This document shows positions 1 to 8,127 of a stretch of 8,198 bases of DNA, one piece after another. The position numbers were made by a program, and so were the translations under genes. Origin of the DNA: Deltaproteobacteria bacterium (GTDB lineage: Bacteria; Myxococcota; Polyangia; Polyangiales; B10-G4). The notes beneath the pieces are model-generated. The model was not told the origin of the DNA, ran no database searches, and saw only the letters and a list, made by a program, of their open reading frames with translations. Position 1 is the stretch's first letter; each line of letters starts with the position of its first letter. The DNA is taken from contig JAFDCW010000146.1 in assembly GCA_019312705.1 (NCBI GenBank), forward strand, positions 1 to 8,198. The letters run 5' to 3'.

Positions 1-126
1 CGGCTCCAAGTGGAGATCTTGAAAGAACGAATCACCGTGCTCGAAACGGTGCTCGAAGTGTGGTTGCGTCGACCGCTCTCGACTCTGCCCTCTGGACGTA
101 TGAGAATCGAGGAGATCCAACGATGA
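1..126 (+). CDS. C-terminal fragment of an upstream gene, coiled-coil-like, possibly TolC-like
   Basis: Frame 1 is open from the first base to a TGA at 124-126, giving 41 residues without a start, so the gene begins outside the window. The segment RLQVEILKERITVLETVLEV is amphipathic and rich in Leu, Glu and Arg with a heptad-like pattern. A basic tail ending IEEIQR follows. The stop codon overlaps the ATG of the next gene (ATGA at 123-126), which suggests one transcript and translational coupling. The helix resembles the C-terminal helix of the next protein (LEMRVDEFGAILDVLTNGWF), so the two may be related TolC-like proteins made in tandem. That likeness rests on a short by-eye alignment only. 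The overlap and the helical composition support real coding, but the function is not established. Confidence 0.55.
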   Translation, partial: RLQVEILKERITVLETVLEVWLRRPLSTLPSGRMRIEEIQR

Positions 127-770
127 AGACGCTCATGATGCTAGTCGCCCTTGGGGCAGCCTCCCTGGTGCCCACCCTCGCCGCGGGAAGCGCGGCGGCG
201 CAAGGCAATAGCGCCGTCGAGGCGGCCCGGCAGCAGATGCGCCACGAGCCCTCGGTCGCCGAGACGGTGCGCATCTGCCTCGAGTATTTTCGAGTCGACC
301 CGGCCAACTTCGATGGCCTGAGGTCCGCCGCAAGGACACGAGGCCTCCTGCCCACCCTCGCCGGCGGGTATGCGTACCAGGACGACCGCTTCACTCGCAT
401 CGAGGACACCCTCCCCGGCGGCGGCCCAGCGGTGAACCCGCGCAATGAGGAGAACTGGAATCAGGGCTCCCACCTCTTCACCGTCGGCGCCATCTGGGAC
501 CTCCGTGAACTGGTCTTCAACGCCTCGGAGGTTCAGGTCTACGGCCTCATCGGTGTGCAGCGCGATCTCATGCTCGAGGTGACGCGCACGTATTACCTGC
601 GCCGCCAGCTTCTCCTGCGCCTGATGCTTCGCCCCCCGGAAGACCCCCTCGCCTACGCTGCCCTCGAAATGCGCGTCGACGAGTTTGGCGCGATCCTCGA
701 CGTGCTGACCAACGGCTGGTTCTCCACGGAGACCGAAAGCCGCCGGGCCAGCGGTCGCGGCGAGGACTGA
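123..770 (+). CDS. Exported hypothetical protein, short TolC-like
   Basis: The 215-residue protein starts at ATG 123, not at the in-frame codon at 60. A GAGGAG ribosome site (109-114) lies 8 nt upstream, the ATG overlaps the previous stop as ATGA, and a clean signal peptide starts there: basic MK, a hydrophobic core MMLVALGAASLVPTLA, and a likely signal peptidase I site near SAAAQ (residues 23-27). The mature part has an aromatic, strand-like stretch (LPTLAGGYAYQDDRF, 76-90), then WDLRELVFNASEV (125-137). A long helical region with EVTRTYYLRRQLLLRLML (152-169) follows, ending in ILDVLTNGWFS (191-201). This layout resembles the half-length TolC-related proteins of Deltaproteobacteria, where a helix with VTRxYYxRRxL precedes an LDxLTxGWFS end. 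True TolC is about 430-490 residues and has two such halves, so this cannot be a complete TolC. It may sit in the periplasm or outer membrane. The family call comes from pattern memory and is moderate. Confidence 0.6.
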   Translation: MKTLMMLVALGAASLVPTLAAGSAAAQGNSAVEAARQQMRHEPSVAETVRICLEYFRVDPANFDGLRSAARTRGLLPTLAGGYAYQDDRFTRIEDTLPGGGPAVNPRNEENWNQGSHLFTVGAIWDLRELVFNASEVQVYGLIGVQRDLMLEVTRTYYLRRQLLLRLMLRPPEDPLAYAALEMRVDEFGAILDVLTNGWFSTETESRRASGRGED

Positions 771-828
771 CGGGTCGCGCCCGTGACTCTGGGGGGAGCG
801 GCCCTCGGCGTCTCGATATGCCTCTCCG

Positions 829-1554
829 ATGAATCTCCTGCTTCTTCATGACGAAGACTTCGACTCAGAGGACACGGTCCGACTGACCGATGACCGGGCG
901 CGTCACGCCCGGGAGGTCCTCCGAGTACGAGCCGGGGACCAACTGCGCGTCGGGCGCCTCGGCGGCCGGGTCGGCTCGGCGGAGGTCCTCTGCAATGATG
1001 AGGAGGCGGTGGAGCTGCGGGTGACCCTCGACGCGGCTCCGCCTCGGCGCCCGGGCATCGATCTCCTGCTGGCCATGCCGCGCCCGAAGGCCCTCAAGAG
1101 ATTGCTGCCCGCCATCGCATCGATGGGCATCGACCGGGTGGTGCTCCTGAACGCTGCCCGGGTCGAAAAGAGCTACTTCGATGCCCAGGCTCTTTCGGCG
1201 GCGACGGTGGCGCGGCTCTTCGACCTGGGCCTCGAACAAGGGCGCGATACAGTGCGCCCGCAGCTCACCGTCGAGCGCCGCTTTCGACCCTACGTCGAGG
1301 ACCAGCTCCCCGCGACAACGGCCGGGGCGACCTGCGTCGTCGCGCACCCCGAAGCTTCGGAGGAGCAGAGCCTGAACCTCGACGGACCTCGCCTCGTCCT
1401 CGCCGTCGGCCCCGAAGGCGGCTGGATCCCCTTCGAGCTCGACCTGCTTGCCGATGCGGGCTTCGCAAAGATGTCTCTGGGCGTACGACCTCTGCGCACG
1501 GAGGTCGCGATCCCGGCGCTGATCGGCGCGACGGGACGACTGCGCGGAGTCTGA
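829..1554 (+). CDS. rsmE: 16S rRNA (uracil(1498)-N3)-methyltransferase RsmE
   Basis: RsmE uses S-adenosylmethionine to methylate N3 of U1498 (E. coli numbering) in 16S rRNA of the assembled 30S subunit. The 241-residue product matches the family length (about 240-250). Residues 1-70 form the PUA-like RNA-binding domain with LTDDRARHAREVLRVRAGDQ. Residues 75-241 form the SPOUT (trefoil-knot) methyltransferase domain. Visible family motifs are AMPRPKALKRLL (82-93), the EQGRD segment (136-140), the SAM-binding AVGPEGGW (192-199), and LGVRPLRTEVA (217-227), equivalent to the usual LGxRILRTETA. ATG 829 is the first possible start, since an in-frame TGA lies at 784-786 and no other start codon falls between. 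No good Shine-Dalgarno sequence precedes it; GGGGGGAG at 791-798 is too far away. It lies 58 nt after the exported protein gene and may share its transcript. Confidence 0.95.
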   Translation: MNLLLLHDEDFDSEDTVRLTDDRARHAREVLRVRAGDQLRVGRLGGRVGSAEVLCNDEEAVELRVTLDAAPPRRPGIDLLLAMPRPKALKRLLPAIASMGIDRVVLLNAARVEKSYFDAQALSAATVARLFDLGLEQGRDTVRPQLTVERRFRPYVEDQLPATTAGATCVVAHPEASEEQSLNLDGPRLVLAVGPEGGWIPFELDLLADAGFAKMSLGVRPLRTEVAIPALIGATGRLRGV

Positions 1555-1572
1555 GCAAGTTCGCACGGCCCG

Positions 1573-4371
<2,799 letters not shown>

Positions 4372-4379
4372 AGCACTGG

Positions 4380-4385
4380 CCCTCT
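4380..4385 (-). promoter_or_regulatory. Ribosome binding site of the GT-C gene
   Basis: AGAGGG on the minus strand, 8 nt before ATG 4371, fits a Shine-Dalgarno sequence and supports this start. It lies in the 30-nt gap after the stop of the upstream oxidoreductase gene. Confidence 0.5.
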
Positions 4386-4401
4386 GCGGGGACGGTTCGC
4401 G

Positions 4402-5586
4402 TCAGAGGGTCTCGAAGCGAAGCCCGGCGCCCTCGAGGCGCGCGAGCAAGGGCTCGCCGAGAGCGACCGCAGTGGTCAGTACGCCTGCCCGGTCCGGGGT
4501 GCGATCCCGGTCGAGGGCGAGGCAGAGCGCGCACTCGCCGAGCATCTTCGACGTGTCGCCGTAGCCCGGATCTCCGCCGCTGACCTTGGTTTTGAGCACC
4601 TTCCCGCCCGCTTGGGCGACGAAGCGCACCTCGAACCATCCCCGGGCGATCTCTTCCTCGGTCGGGCCTTGGCCAGGCTTCTTGAACCGATAAAGCAATG
4701 CCCGGGTAGGCGCGGTCTGGGTGAGCGCCGCGATGGCGCCGAGGCCGACCGCAGCGCCAGCGATGGTCGAAGCGCGTTTGAAGGCGGCGTAGTGACCGTA
4801 GCGGAAGTCGGGCCCGTAGCAGTCGAGGGCCCGGGCGGACCGCTTGACCACTTGAGGGTCGATCGTCGGCAGGGGCGCCACCCAGCGGCCAATCTGGCGT
4901 TCGAAACGCACGCGCCCCTTGGTGCCGCCGACCCGGCGAGGGCCGGTTGAGGGCCTCTTCGGACGGGGGCCCTGGGCCGCCTGGCGCATGCGCCCCATCG
5001 CCTCGACGGCGCTGGTCCACGTTCCGCCGCTCATGACCCCGCGGGCCCGGACAAAAGCCTCGAGAGTGATGGGCACGTCGTCGGGGAGCTGCTTCACCGT
5101 GAAGAACGCGCCCATGTCGTGGGGCACGCTATCGAAACCGCAGCAGCTCACGACCCGAACACCGGCTTGCTGAGCCGCCTCATCGTACCGGGCGAGGGTG
5201 AGGTCGACGTACTCAGGCTCGCCGGTGATGTCGGCGTAGTCCGCGCGCTCGGCAATGCACGCCTTCAGCACCGGCTCGCCGTAGCGAATGAAGGGGCCGG
5301 CGGTAGTCGCGACGACCCGGGCCCGGGCGGCCATCGCCCGAAGGCTGGCCGGGTCGTCGAGGTCGGCCTGGATCACGCCGACCTCGCGACACGAGCCGTG
5401 CAGGCCCGCCAGCTCATCGAGGAGCCCCTCGAGCTTCCTGGCATCGCGGCCGGCGATGGCCCAGCGGAGGAGAGACCCGCCGTAGTTCCGAGCGAGGTAC
5501 CGCGCCGTCAGGCGACCCGTGAACCCGGTCGCCCCGAAGAGCACGACGTCGAAGTCGCGGCCGCCCGTCGCCATGTCCGTCGCCAT
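4402..5586 (-). CDS. Saccharopine dehydrogenase-like NAD(P)-binding oxidoreductase (trans-acting enoyl reductase family)
   Basis: The 394-residue protein has an N-terminal Rossmann fold with VVLFGATGFTGRLTARYLA (14-32) binding the dinucleotide and AGRDARKLEGLL (45-56) after the second strand. TTAGPFIRYGEPVLKACIA (94-112), YADITGEPEYV (117-127) and CCGFDSVPHDMGA (148-160) are hallmarks of the group containing mycobacterial trans-acting enoyl reductases and human SCCPDH. A hydrophobic stretch (274-290) may touch a membrane, and SGGDPGYGDTSKMLGE (336-351) is the conserved C-terminal block. True lysine-pathway saccharopine dehydrogenase is less likely. An enoyl or lipid-linked substrate is a family-based guess. 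The open frame continues upstream to 5775, but that part overlaps the BI-1 gene and is Ser-rich shadow sequence. ATG 5586 follows a GAGGGGGGA ribosome site (5591-5599), and a second ATG at 5574 is an alternative. It lies 19 nt after the BI-1 stop and 30 nt before the GT-C gene. Confidence 0.85.
   Translation of the reverse strand: MATDMATGGRDFDVVLFGATGFTGRLTARYLARNYGGSLLRWAIAGRDARKLEGLLDELAGLHGSCREVGVIQADLDDPASLRAMAARARVVATTAGPFIRYGEPVLKACIAERADYADITGEPEYVDLTLARYDEAAQQAGVRVVSCCGFDSVPHDMGAFFTVKQLPDDVPITLEAFVRARGVMSGGTWTSAVEAMGRMRQAAQGPRPKRPSTGPRRVGGTKGRVRFERQIGRWVAPLPTIDPQVVKRSARALDCYGPDFRYGHYAAFKRASTIAGAAVGLGAIAALTQTAPTRALLYRFKKPGQGPTEEEIARGWFEVRFVAQAGGKVLKTKVSGGDPGYGDTSKMLGECALCLALDRDRTPDRAGVLTTAVALGEPLLARLEGAGLRFETL
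5563..5586 (-). repeat. 12-bp tandem duplication at the oxidoreductase start codon
   Basis: On the minus strand ATGGCGACGGAC is followed directly by ATGGCGACGGGC (11 of 12 identical), so the protein begins MATDMATG and has two adjacent in-frame start codons. Only the first has the well-placed purine-rich ribosome site, though the second would be about 12 nt further from it. Confidence 0.7.
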
Positions 5587-5590
5587 GTGG

Positions 5591-5599
5591 TCCCCCCTC
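5591..5599 (-). promoter_or_regulatory. Ribosome binding site of the oxidoreductase gene
   Basis: GAGGGGGGA on the minus strand, 4 nt before ATG 5586, lies in the 19-nt gap after the BI-1 stop codon. It decides the start against the longer upstream reading frame to 5775, whose sequence is a shadow of the BI-1 gene. Confidence 0.6.
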
Positions 5600-5605
5600 G
5601 CCGAG

Positions 5606-6313
5606 CTAGCGGCGGTTCCCGAACAGGCGCAGGAGCATGAGGAAGAGATTGATGAAGTCGAGGTAGAGCCGAAGCGCGCCGTAGACCGCGAGGTTGGGCG
5701 CGCCGGGGTTGTCCGCGGCCATGGCGCGGATGCGCTGCACGTCGTAGGCGGTGAGCCCGACGAAGATGAGCACACCGAAGATGGTGATGCCCCAGTAGAG
5801 CATCGGGCTCGCCAGGAACATGTTCACGACCATCGCGATGATGACGCCGATGAGCCCCATGAAGAGGAAAGAGCCCCACCCCGAGAGGTCCTTCTTGGTC
5901 ACGGTCCCGAAGACCGCCATCGTGCCGAAGGTGCCGCCGGTGATGAAGAAGGTCGAGGCGATCGATGCCTCGGTATAGGCGAGGAAGATGAAGGCCATCG
6001 TGAGGCCGTTGAGCGCCGAGTAGAACAGGAAACCACCGACGGCCCCGGCCGCCGACATCCGGGTGATGCGCGCTGAGAGGAACCATACCAGCGCCAGCTC
6101 ACCGAAGAGCAGACCGTAGAACACCATCGGATTGCCGAAGATGAGGTTGGTCAGCGGCGGCACGTGAGCGACGGCGTAGGCGATGAGGCCCGTGAGCCCG
6201 AGGCCCACGGACATCCACCAATAGACCTGCGTCATGAGCGCGGACGCGACCTCGTTGCGAGCGTGGCTCTGGGCTTGAGCGAAGTCGGGGCGGCGATGTT
6301 GTACGGGCTGCAT
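5606..6313 (-). CDS. BAX inhibitor-1 / YetJ family membrane protein
   Basis: The 235-residue, seven-helix inner-membrane protein belongs to the Bax inhibitor-1 (TMBIM, YccA/YbhL/YetJ) family. The Bacillus member YetJ is a pH-gated calcium leak channel. A polar N-terminus (1-22) is followed by helices near 30-50, 62-80, 90-112, 118-137, 147-168, 171-189 and a final hydrophobic segment around 215-232. The two aspartates of the di-aspartyl gate are visible: D191 in LTAYDVQRI and D219 in RLYLDFINLFLMLLRLFG, which form the family signature. ATG 6313 is chosen because GAGGAA (6320-6325) lies 6 nt upstream. A GTG at 6346 would add 11 residues but has no comparable ribosome site. Bacterial members usually work in ion homeostasis or with membrane proteases; the exact role here is unknown. 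It heads a likely operon with the next three minus-strand genes. Confidence 0.93.
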   Translation of the reverse strand: MQPVQHRRPDFAQAQSHARNEVASALMTQVYWWMSVGLGLTGLIAYAVAHVPPLTNLIFGNPMVFYGLLFGELALVWFLSARITRMSAAGAVGGFLFYSALNGLTMAFIFLAYTEASIASTFFITGGTFGTMAVFGTVTKKDLSGWGSFLFMGLIGVIIAMVVNMFLASPMLYWGITIFGVLIFVGLTAYDVQRIRAMAADNPGAPNLAVYGALRLYLDFINLFLMLLRLFGNRR

Positions 6314-6319
6314 GGGCGA

Positions 6320-6325
6320 TTCCTC
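6320..6325 (-). promoter_or_regulatory. Ribosome binding site that sets the BI-1 start
   Basis: GAGGAA on the minus strand, 6 nt before ATG 6313, is a strong Shine-Dalgarno match. It favours ATG 6313 over the in-frame GTG at 6346. Confidence 0.7.
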
Positions 6326-6332
6326 GGAGGCC

Positions 6333-6419
6333 GGGGCTTGCCCCACGTGATGTGGCGACTCTCTAGCGCGGCAAGGGCACGATGTACATCCCCCGGCGCA
6401 TGCGCCACCCCTGTCGGGG
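6333..6419 (-). promoter_or_regulatory. Dyad-rich leader/promoter region upstream of the BI-1 gene
   Basis: The 152-nt gap between the lipoprotein stop (6466) and ATG 6313 holds several symmetric elements. They are GGGGCTTGCCCC (6333-6344, 5-bp arms), the perfect palindrome GATGTACATC (6381-6390), the perfect palindrome GGCGCATGCGCC (6395-6406), and CCCC-TGTC-GGGG (6408-6419). Some may be operator sites for the BI-1 operon promoter. Those nearer the lipoprotein stop could instead end its transcript. I find no convincing -35/-10 pair, so the promoter position is not assigned. Confidence 0.35.
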
Positions 6420-6465
6420 ACTACGGCAGATCGTCGGCGATAGACTTCACGACCGGATTTCGTGT

Positions 6466-7176
6466 TCAGAGCTGATAGACGCTCACGGCACGGGTGCCGG
6501 CGGTGGGTGCCGTCAGGGGGAGCAAGACCACCGCCGGCTCACCGGTGGTGAGGGCCTCGATCCGTAGCGTGGTCGTGGCGCCCAGCGAGGTCTCGGCGGC
6601 GGCATCCTCGACGGCGTAGGCGCCCGTTTCCGACTGGAGCCGGGCCGGTTCGCGCAGGACGGGGGTCGAACACGTGTTCGTCATCTCGATGACTCCCGAC
6701 CCAGAAGCGCCGGCCAGAGCGAGCACCTCCGGGGCGATGTCGAGGCACGGGGACGTTGGCTCCGCCATCGACAGCCCGGTGTCGGTCACGCGGAGGTCGA
6801 GGGGGAGGGAAGCGAGCCCCCCCCCTTCGTTCACGATGTGCATGCGCAGAAGTTCACCGGAAGCCGCCTCGAACTCGAGGCGAAAGCTCCCGTCGGCGGC
6901 CACCGCGGTCTTTGTTGGCGGCAGCTGCCGGTCGAGGTTCCACACCCAGACCTCACCCGTGGGCGGATCGATCGAGCCCGCCCCGCCTTCGAGGGAGGCC
7001 ATGGGCTCGAAAATCGGCAGCATCGGATTGTCCGCGAGGAGCATGCCGTCCAGTGAGTCGGGGGTCGTGCTCGCCGTGGGCCGGAAGGTCGGATTGCCCG
7101 TCTCGGTGGCGATGCACCCAATGACGCACGTGAAGACGCAGCTAAGCGCGATGATGGCGATGAAGCGATGGGTCAC
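6466..7176 (-). CDS. Lipoprotein with TETGNP motif, coupled to a TIGR02147 family protein
   Basis: The 236-residue protein begins at GTG 7176, which overlaps the upstream stop as GTGA and follows AAGGGAG by about 8 nt. The N-terminus is a lipoprotein signal: MTHR, a hydrophobic core, and lipobox VIGC with the lipidated Cys at 21. CIATETGNP (21-29) follows at once. I recall similar C-x-TETGNP or TETxNP starts in uncharacterised lipoproteins of Fibrobacter and Deltaproteobacteria near TIGR02147 proteins. Residue 22 is Ile, so the Asp+2 inner-membrane retention signal is absent and outer-membrane sorting is plausible. Residues 73-130 (GEVWVWNLDRQ, ADGSFRLEF, LRMHIVNEGGG) look like a beta-sandwich of the carboxypeptidase-regulatory type. 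Residues 144-236 (CLDIAPEVLAL, GVIEMTNTCSTPV) look like a second Ig-like/ASH-type sandwich; C144 and C169 might form a disulfide. The domain calls are by eye. Function is unknown. A nine-G run interrupts codons 118-120. Confidence 0.8.
   Translation of the reverse strand: MTHRFIAIIALSCVFTCVIGCIATETGNPTFRPTASTTPDSLDGMLLADNPMLPIFEPMASLEGGAGSIDPPTGEVWVWNLDRQLPPTKTAVAADGSFRLEFEAASGELLRMHIVNEGGGLASLPLDLRVTDTGLSMAEPTSPCLDIAPEVLALAGASGSGVIEMTNTCSTPVLREPARLQSETGAYAVEDAAAETSLGATTTLRIEALTTGEPAVVLLPLTAPTAGTRAVSVYQL
6817..6825 (-). repeat. Nine-base G homopolymer on the coding strand of the lipoprotein gene
   Basis: Nine consecutive C on the plus strand (G on the coding strand) encode Gly118-Gly120. Tracts this long are prone to slippage. 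A gain of one G would move translation into the frame that stays open until a TGA at 6539-6541, replacing the whole second domain. It could also be a place for a read or assembly error, but the current count keeps the frame intact. Confidence 0.85.
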
Positions 7177-8015
7177 GACTCGTCTCCCTTCCCGGTAGTG
7201 AGCGGAAAAAGCTGAATGGCGAGCTGCACGACGCGATCACCGTCGCCCTCGGCGGCCTCCATGGCAATGATCTCCCGGCGGAACGCGCGGATTCGTTCCT
7301 TCAGCAGCGGGATCGCCTTCTCGGGCAGACAGAGCGTCACCCCCGAAATGTCCCGCTCCCCGGGAGGAACTATGTCGATGGACTCCATGGCCTTCTTCAT
7401 CATGACGCCGTGATAGTGGCCGACGTGCATGCCGGCCGTTTCCGGCCCCGTCGAGACCACCTGGTCGGCGCGGGAGATGGAGCCATCGGGAGCCCGTGAG
7501 ATCATTCCGAGCTCTTCGAGGACATCGAGGGCGCCCTTCGCGTCGGCCTCGGTGATGGGCGGGATGAGCTGCTTGGCGACCCACTTGGGGTCACCGCGAA
7601 AATCAGAGCGCGGGAGCATTTCGCGGATGGCGGAGATGTACCACTCGGAGTGGTAGCGGTCGTGCTGAACGTCGAGGGGCTGGGCGCGGCGATATCCCTG
7701 AAACTCGGAGAGGCGACGGTAGGCGGCGCTCTTCTCTCTTTGGCTCTTGGCCTGGCCGAAGCGCACGAGTTCGCAGAAATAGCTGGCCGCGTCCCCCTCG
7801 AGGCCGAGGGCCTCGGCGTAGCGCAGGGTCGTGTCGGCCGCGAGGTTGCGCTCCCCATCGATCACGCGCTTCAAGTGGTTGGGCGCCCTGAGGCCCGCCC
7901 GCCGAGCAAACCAGCGGTAAGAGAAGGTCCGCGTCGTGCGCTTCTTTTCGGCGTAGTAGTCCGACAGGTACTTCCGAAAATCGAGGTACCCGAAGACGTC
8001 CCCATCGCCCTTCAC
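7173..8015 (-). CDS. TIGR02147 / DUF4423 family protein, HTH-like regulator candidate
   Basis: The 280-residue cytoplasmic protein matches the size and layout of the TIGR02147 family, first noted as a large paralogous set in Fibrobacter and also found in Deltaproteobacteria and Bdellovibrio. It opens with DVFGYLDFRKYLSDYYAEKK (6-25). Next comes an HTH-like block, FSYRWFARRAGLRAPNHLKRVIDGERNL (31-58) and TLRYAEALGL (63-72), which resembles Xre/Cro helices. YHSEWYISAIREML (121-134) and a winged-helix-like part (VAKQLIPPITEADAKGALDVLEELGMI, 146-172) follow, then the C-terminal domain with HYHGVMMKKAMESID (200-214) and LCLPEKAIPLLKERIRAFRREI (228-249). I chose GTG 8015 because the family starts just before this FGYLDFRKYL block. 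The open frame continues to a GTG at 8147, but those 44 residues are Pro/Arg-rich, unlike the family, and overlap a hairpin and another reading frame. Its stop overlaps the lipoprotein start. A DNA-binding role is inferred from the HTH likeness. Confidence 0.85.
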   Translation of the reverse strand: MKGDGDVFGYLDFRKYLSDYYAEKKRTTRTFSYRWFARRAGLRAPNHLKRVIDGERNLAADTTLRYAEALGLEGDAASYFCELVRFGQAKSQREKSAAYRRLSEFQGYRRAQPLDVQHDRYHSEWYISAIREMLPRSDFRGDPKWVAKQLIPPITEADAKGALDVLEELGMISRAPDGSISRADQVVSTGPETAGMHVGHYHGVMMKKAMESIDIVPPGERDISGVTLCLPEKAIPLLKERIRAFRREIIAMEAAEGDGDRVVQLAIQLFPLTTGKGDES

Positions 8016-8040
8016 GATGGCCCCCGCCGGGTGGTGCCAG

Positions 8041-8058
8041 GCAGGCAAGGCAGGCGAG
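8041..8058. repeat. Two tandem 9-bp repeats upstream of the TIGR02147 gene
   Basis: GCAGGCAAG (8041-8049) is followed directly by GCAGGCGAG (8050-8058), 8 of 9 identical. They lie 26-43 nt before the GTG start, between it and the hairpin. They could be operator half-sites, but this is weak evidence in GC-rich DNA. Confidence 0.3.
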
Positions 8059-8072
8059 GGATGCGACGGAAT

Positions 8073-8117
8073 GACCGGGGGAAACCGGCAACGCAGTGGC
8101 CAACGCTTCCCCCGATC
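8073..8117 (-). terminator. 13-bp hairpin after the upstream gene fragment, terminator or attenuator
   Basis: On the minus-strand RNA GATCGGGGGAAGC (8117-8105) pairs with GTTTCCCCCGGTC (8085-8073) over 13 bp, including two G-U pairs that would be mismatches in the plus-strand RNA. The loop is 19 nt. It starts 10 nt after the putative stop at 8128 and ends about 57 nt before GTG 8015. No T tract follows, so it may be a terminator of the upstream gene, a transcript-stabilising element or a leader structure of the TIGR02147 operon. Confidence 0.5.
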
Positions 8118-8127
8118 GGCATCGAAC

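Noticed and set aside
60..122. Upstream in-frame start at 60 for the exported protein
   Set aside because: It would put 21 polar residues before the signal peptide and lacks a ribosome site, whereas ATG 123 has GAGGAG and an ATGA overlap.
865..1566. Minus-strand open frame of 233 codons
   Set aside because: It lies opposite rsmE, whose motifs are unambiguous, and shows no recognisable domain.
5587..5775. N-terminal extension of the oxidoreductase to 5775
   Set aside because: It is Ser/Thr/Pro-rich shadow sequence within the BI-1 coding region, and the Rossmann fold begins only after ATG 5586.
5519..6076. Plus-strand open frame rich in Glu, Asp and Arg
   Set aside because: It is antisense to the BI-1 gene; hydrophobic codons read in reverse give acidic and charged residues. 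No ribosome site or family motif is seen.
6382..6567. Small plus-strand open frame of 61 codons across the BI-1/lipoprotein gap
   Set aside because: There is no ribosome site, it overlaps the end of the lipoprotein gene in antisense, and it shows no family-like pattern.
8024..8039. Sigma-54-like TGGCAC on the minus strand near the TIGR02147 start
   Set aside because: The spacing to a GC element is one base short, TTGC is absent, and it would place the transcript start inside or beyond the start codon.
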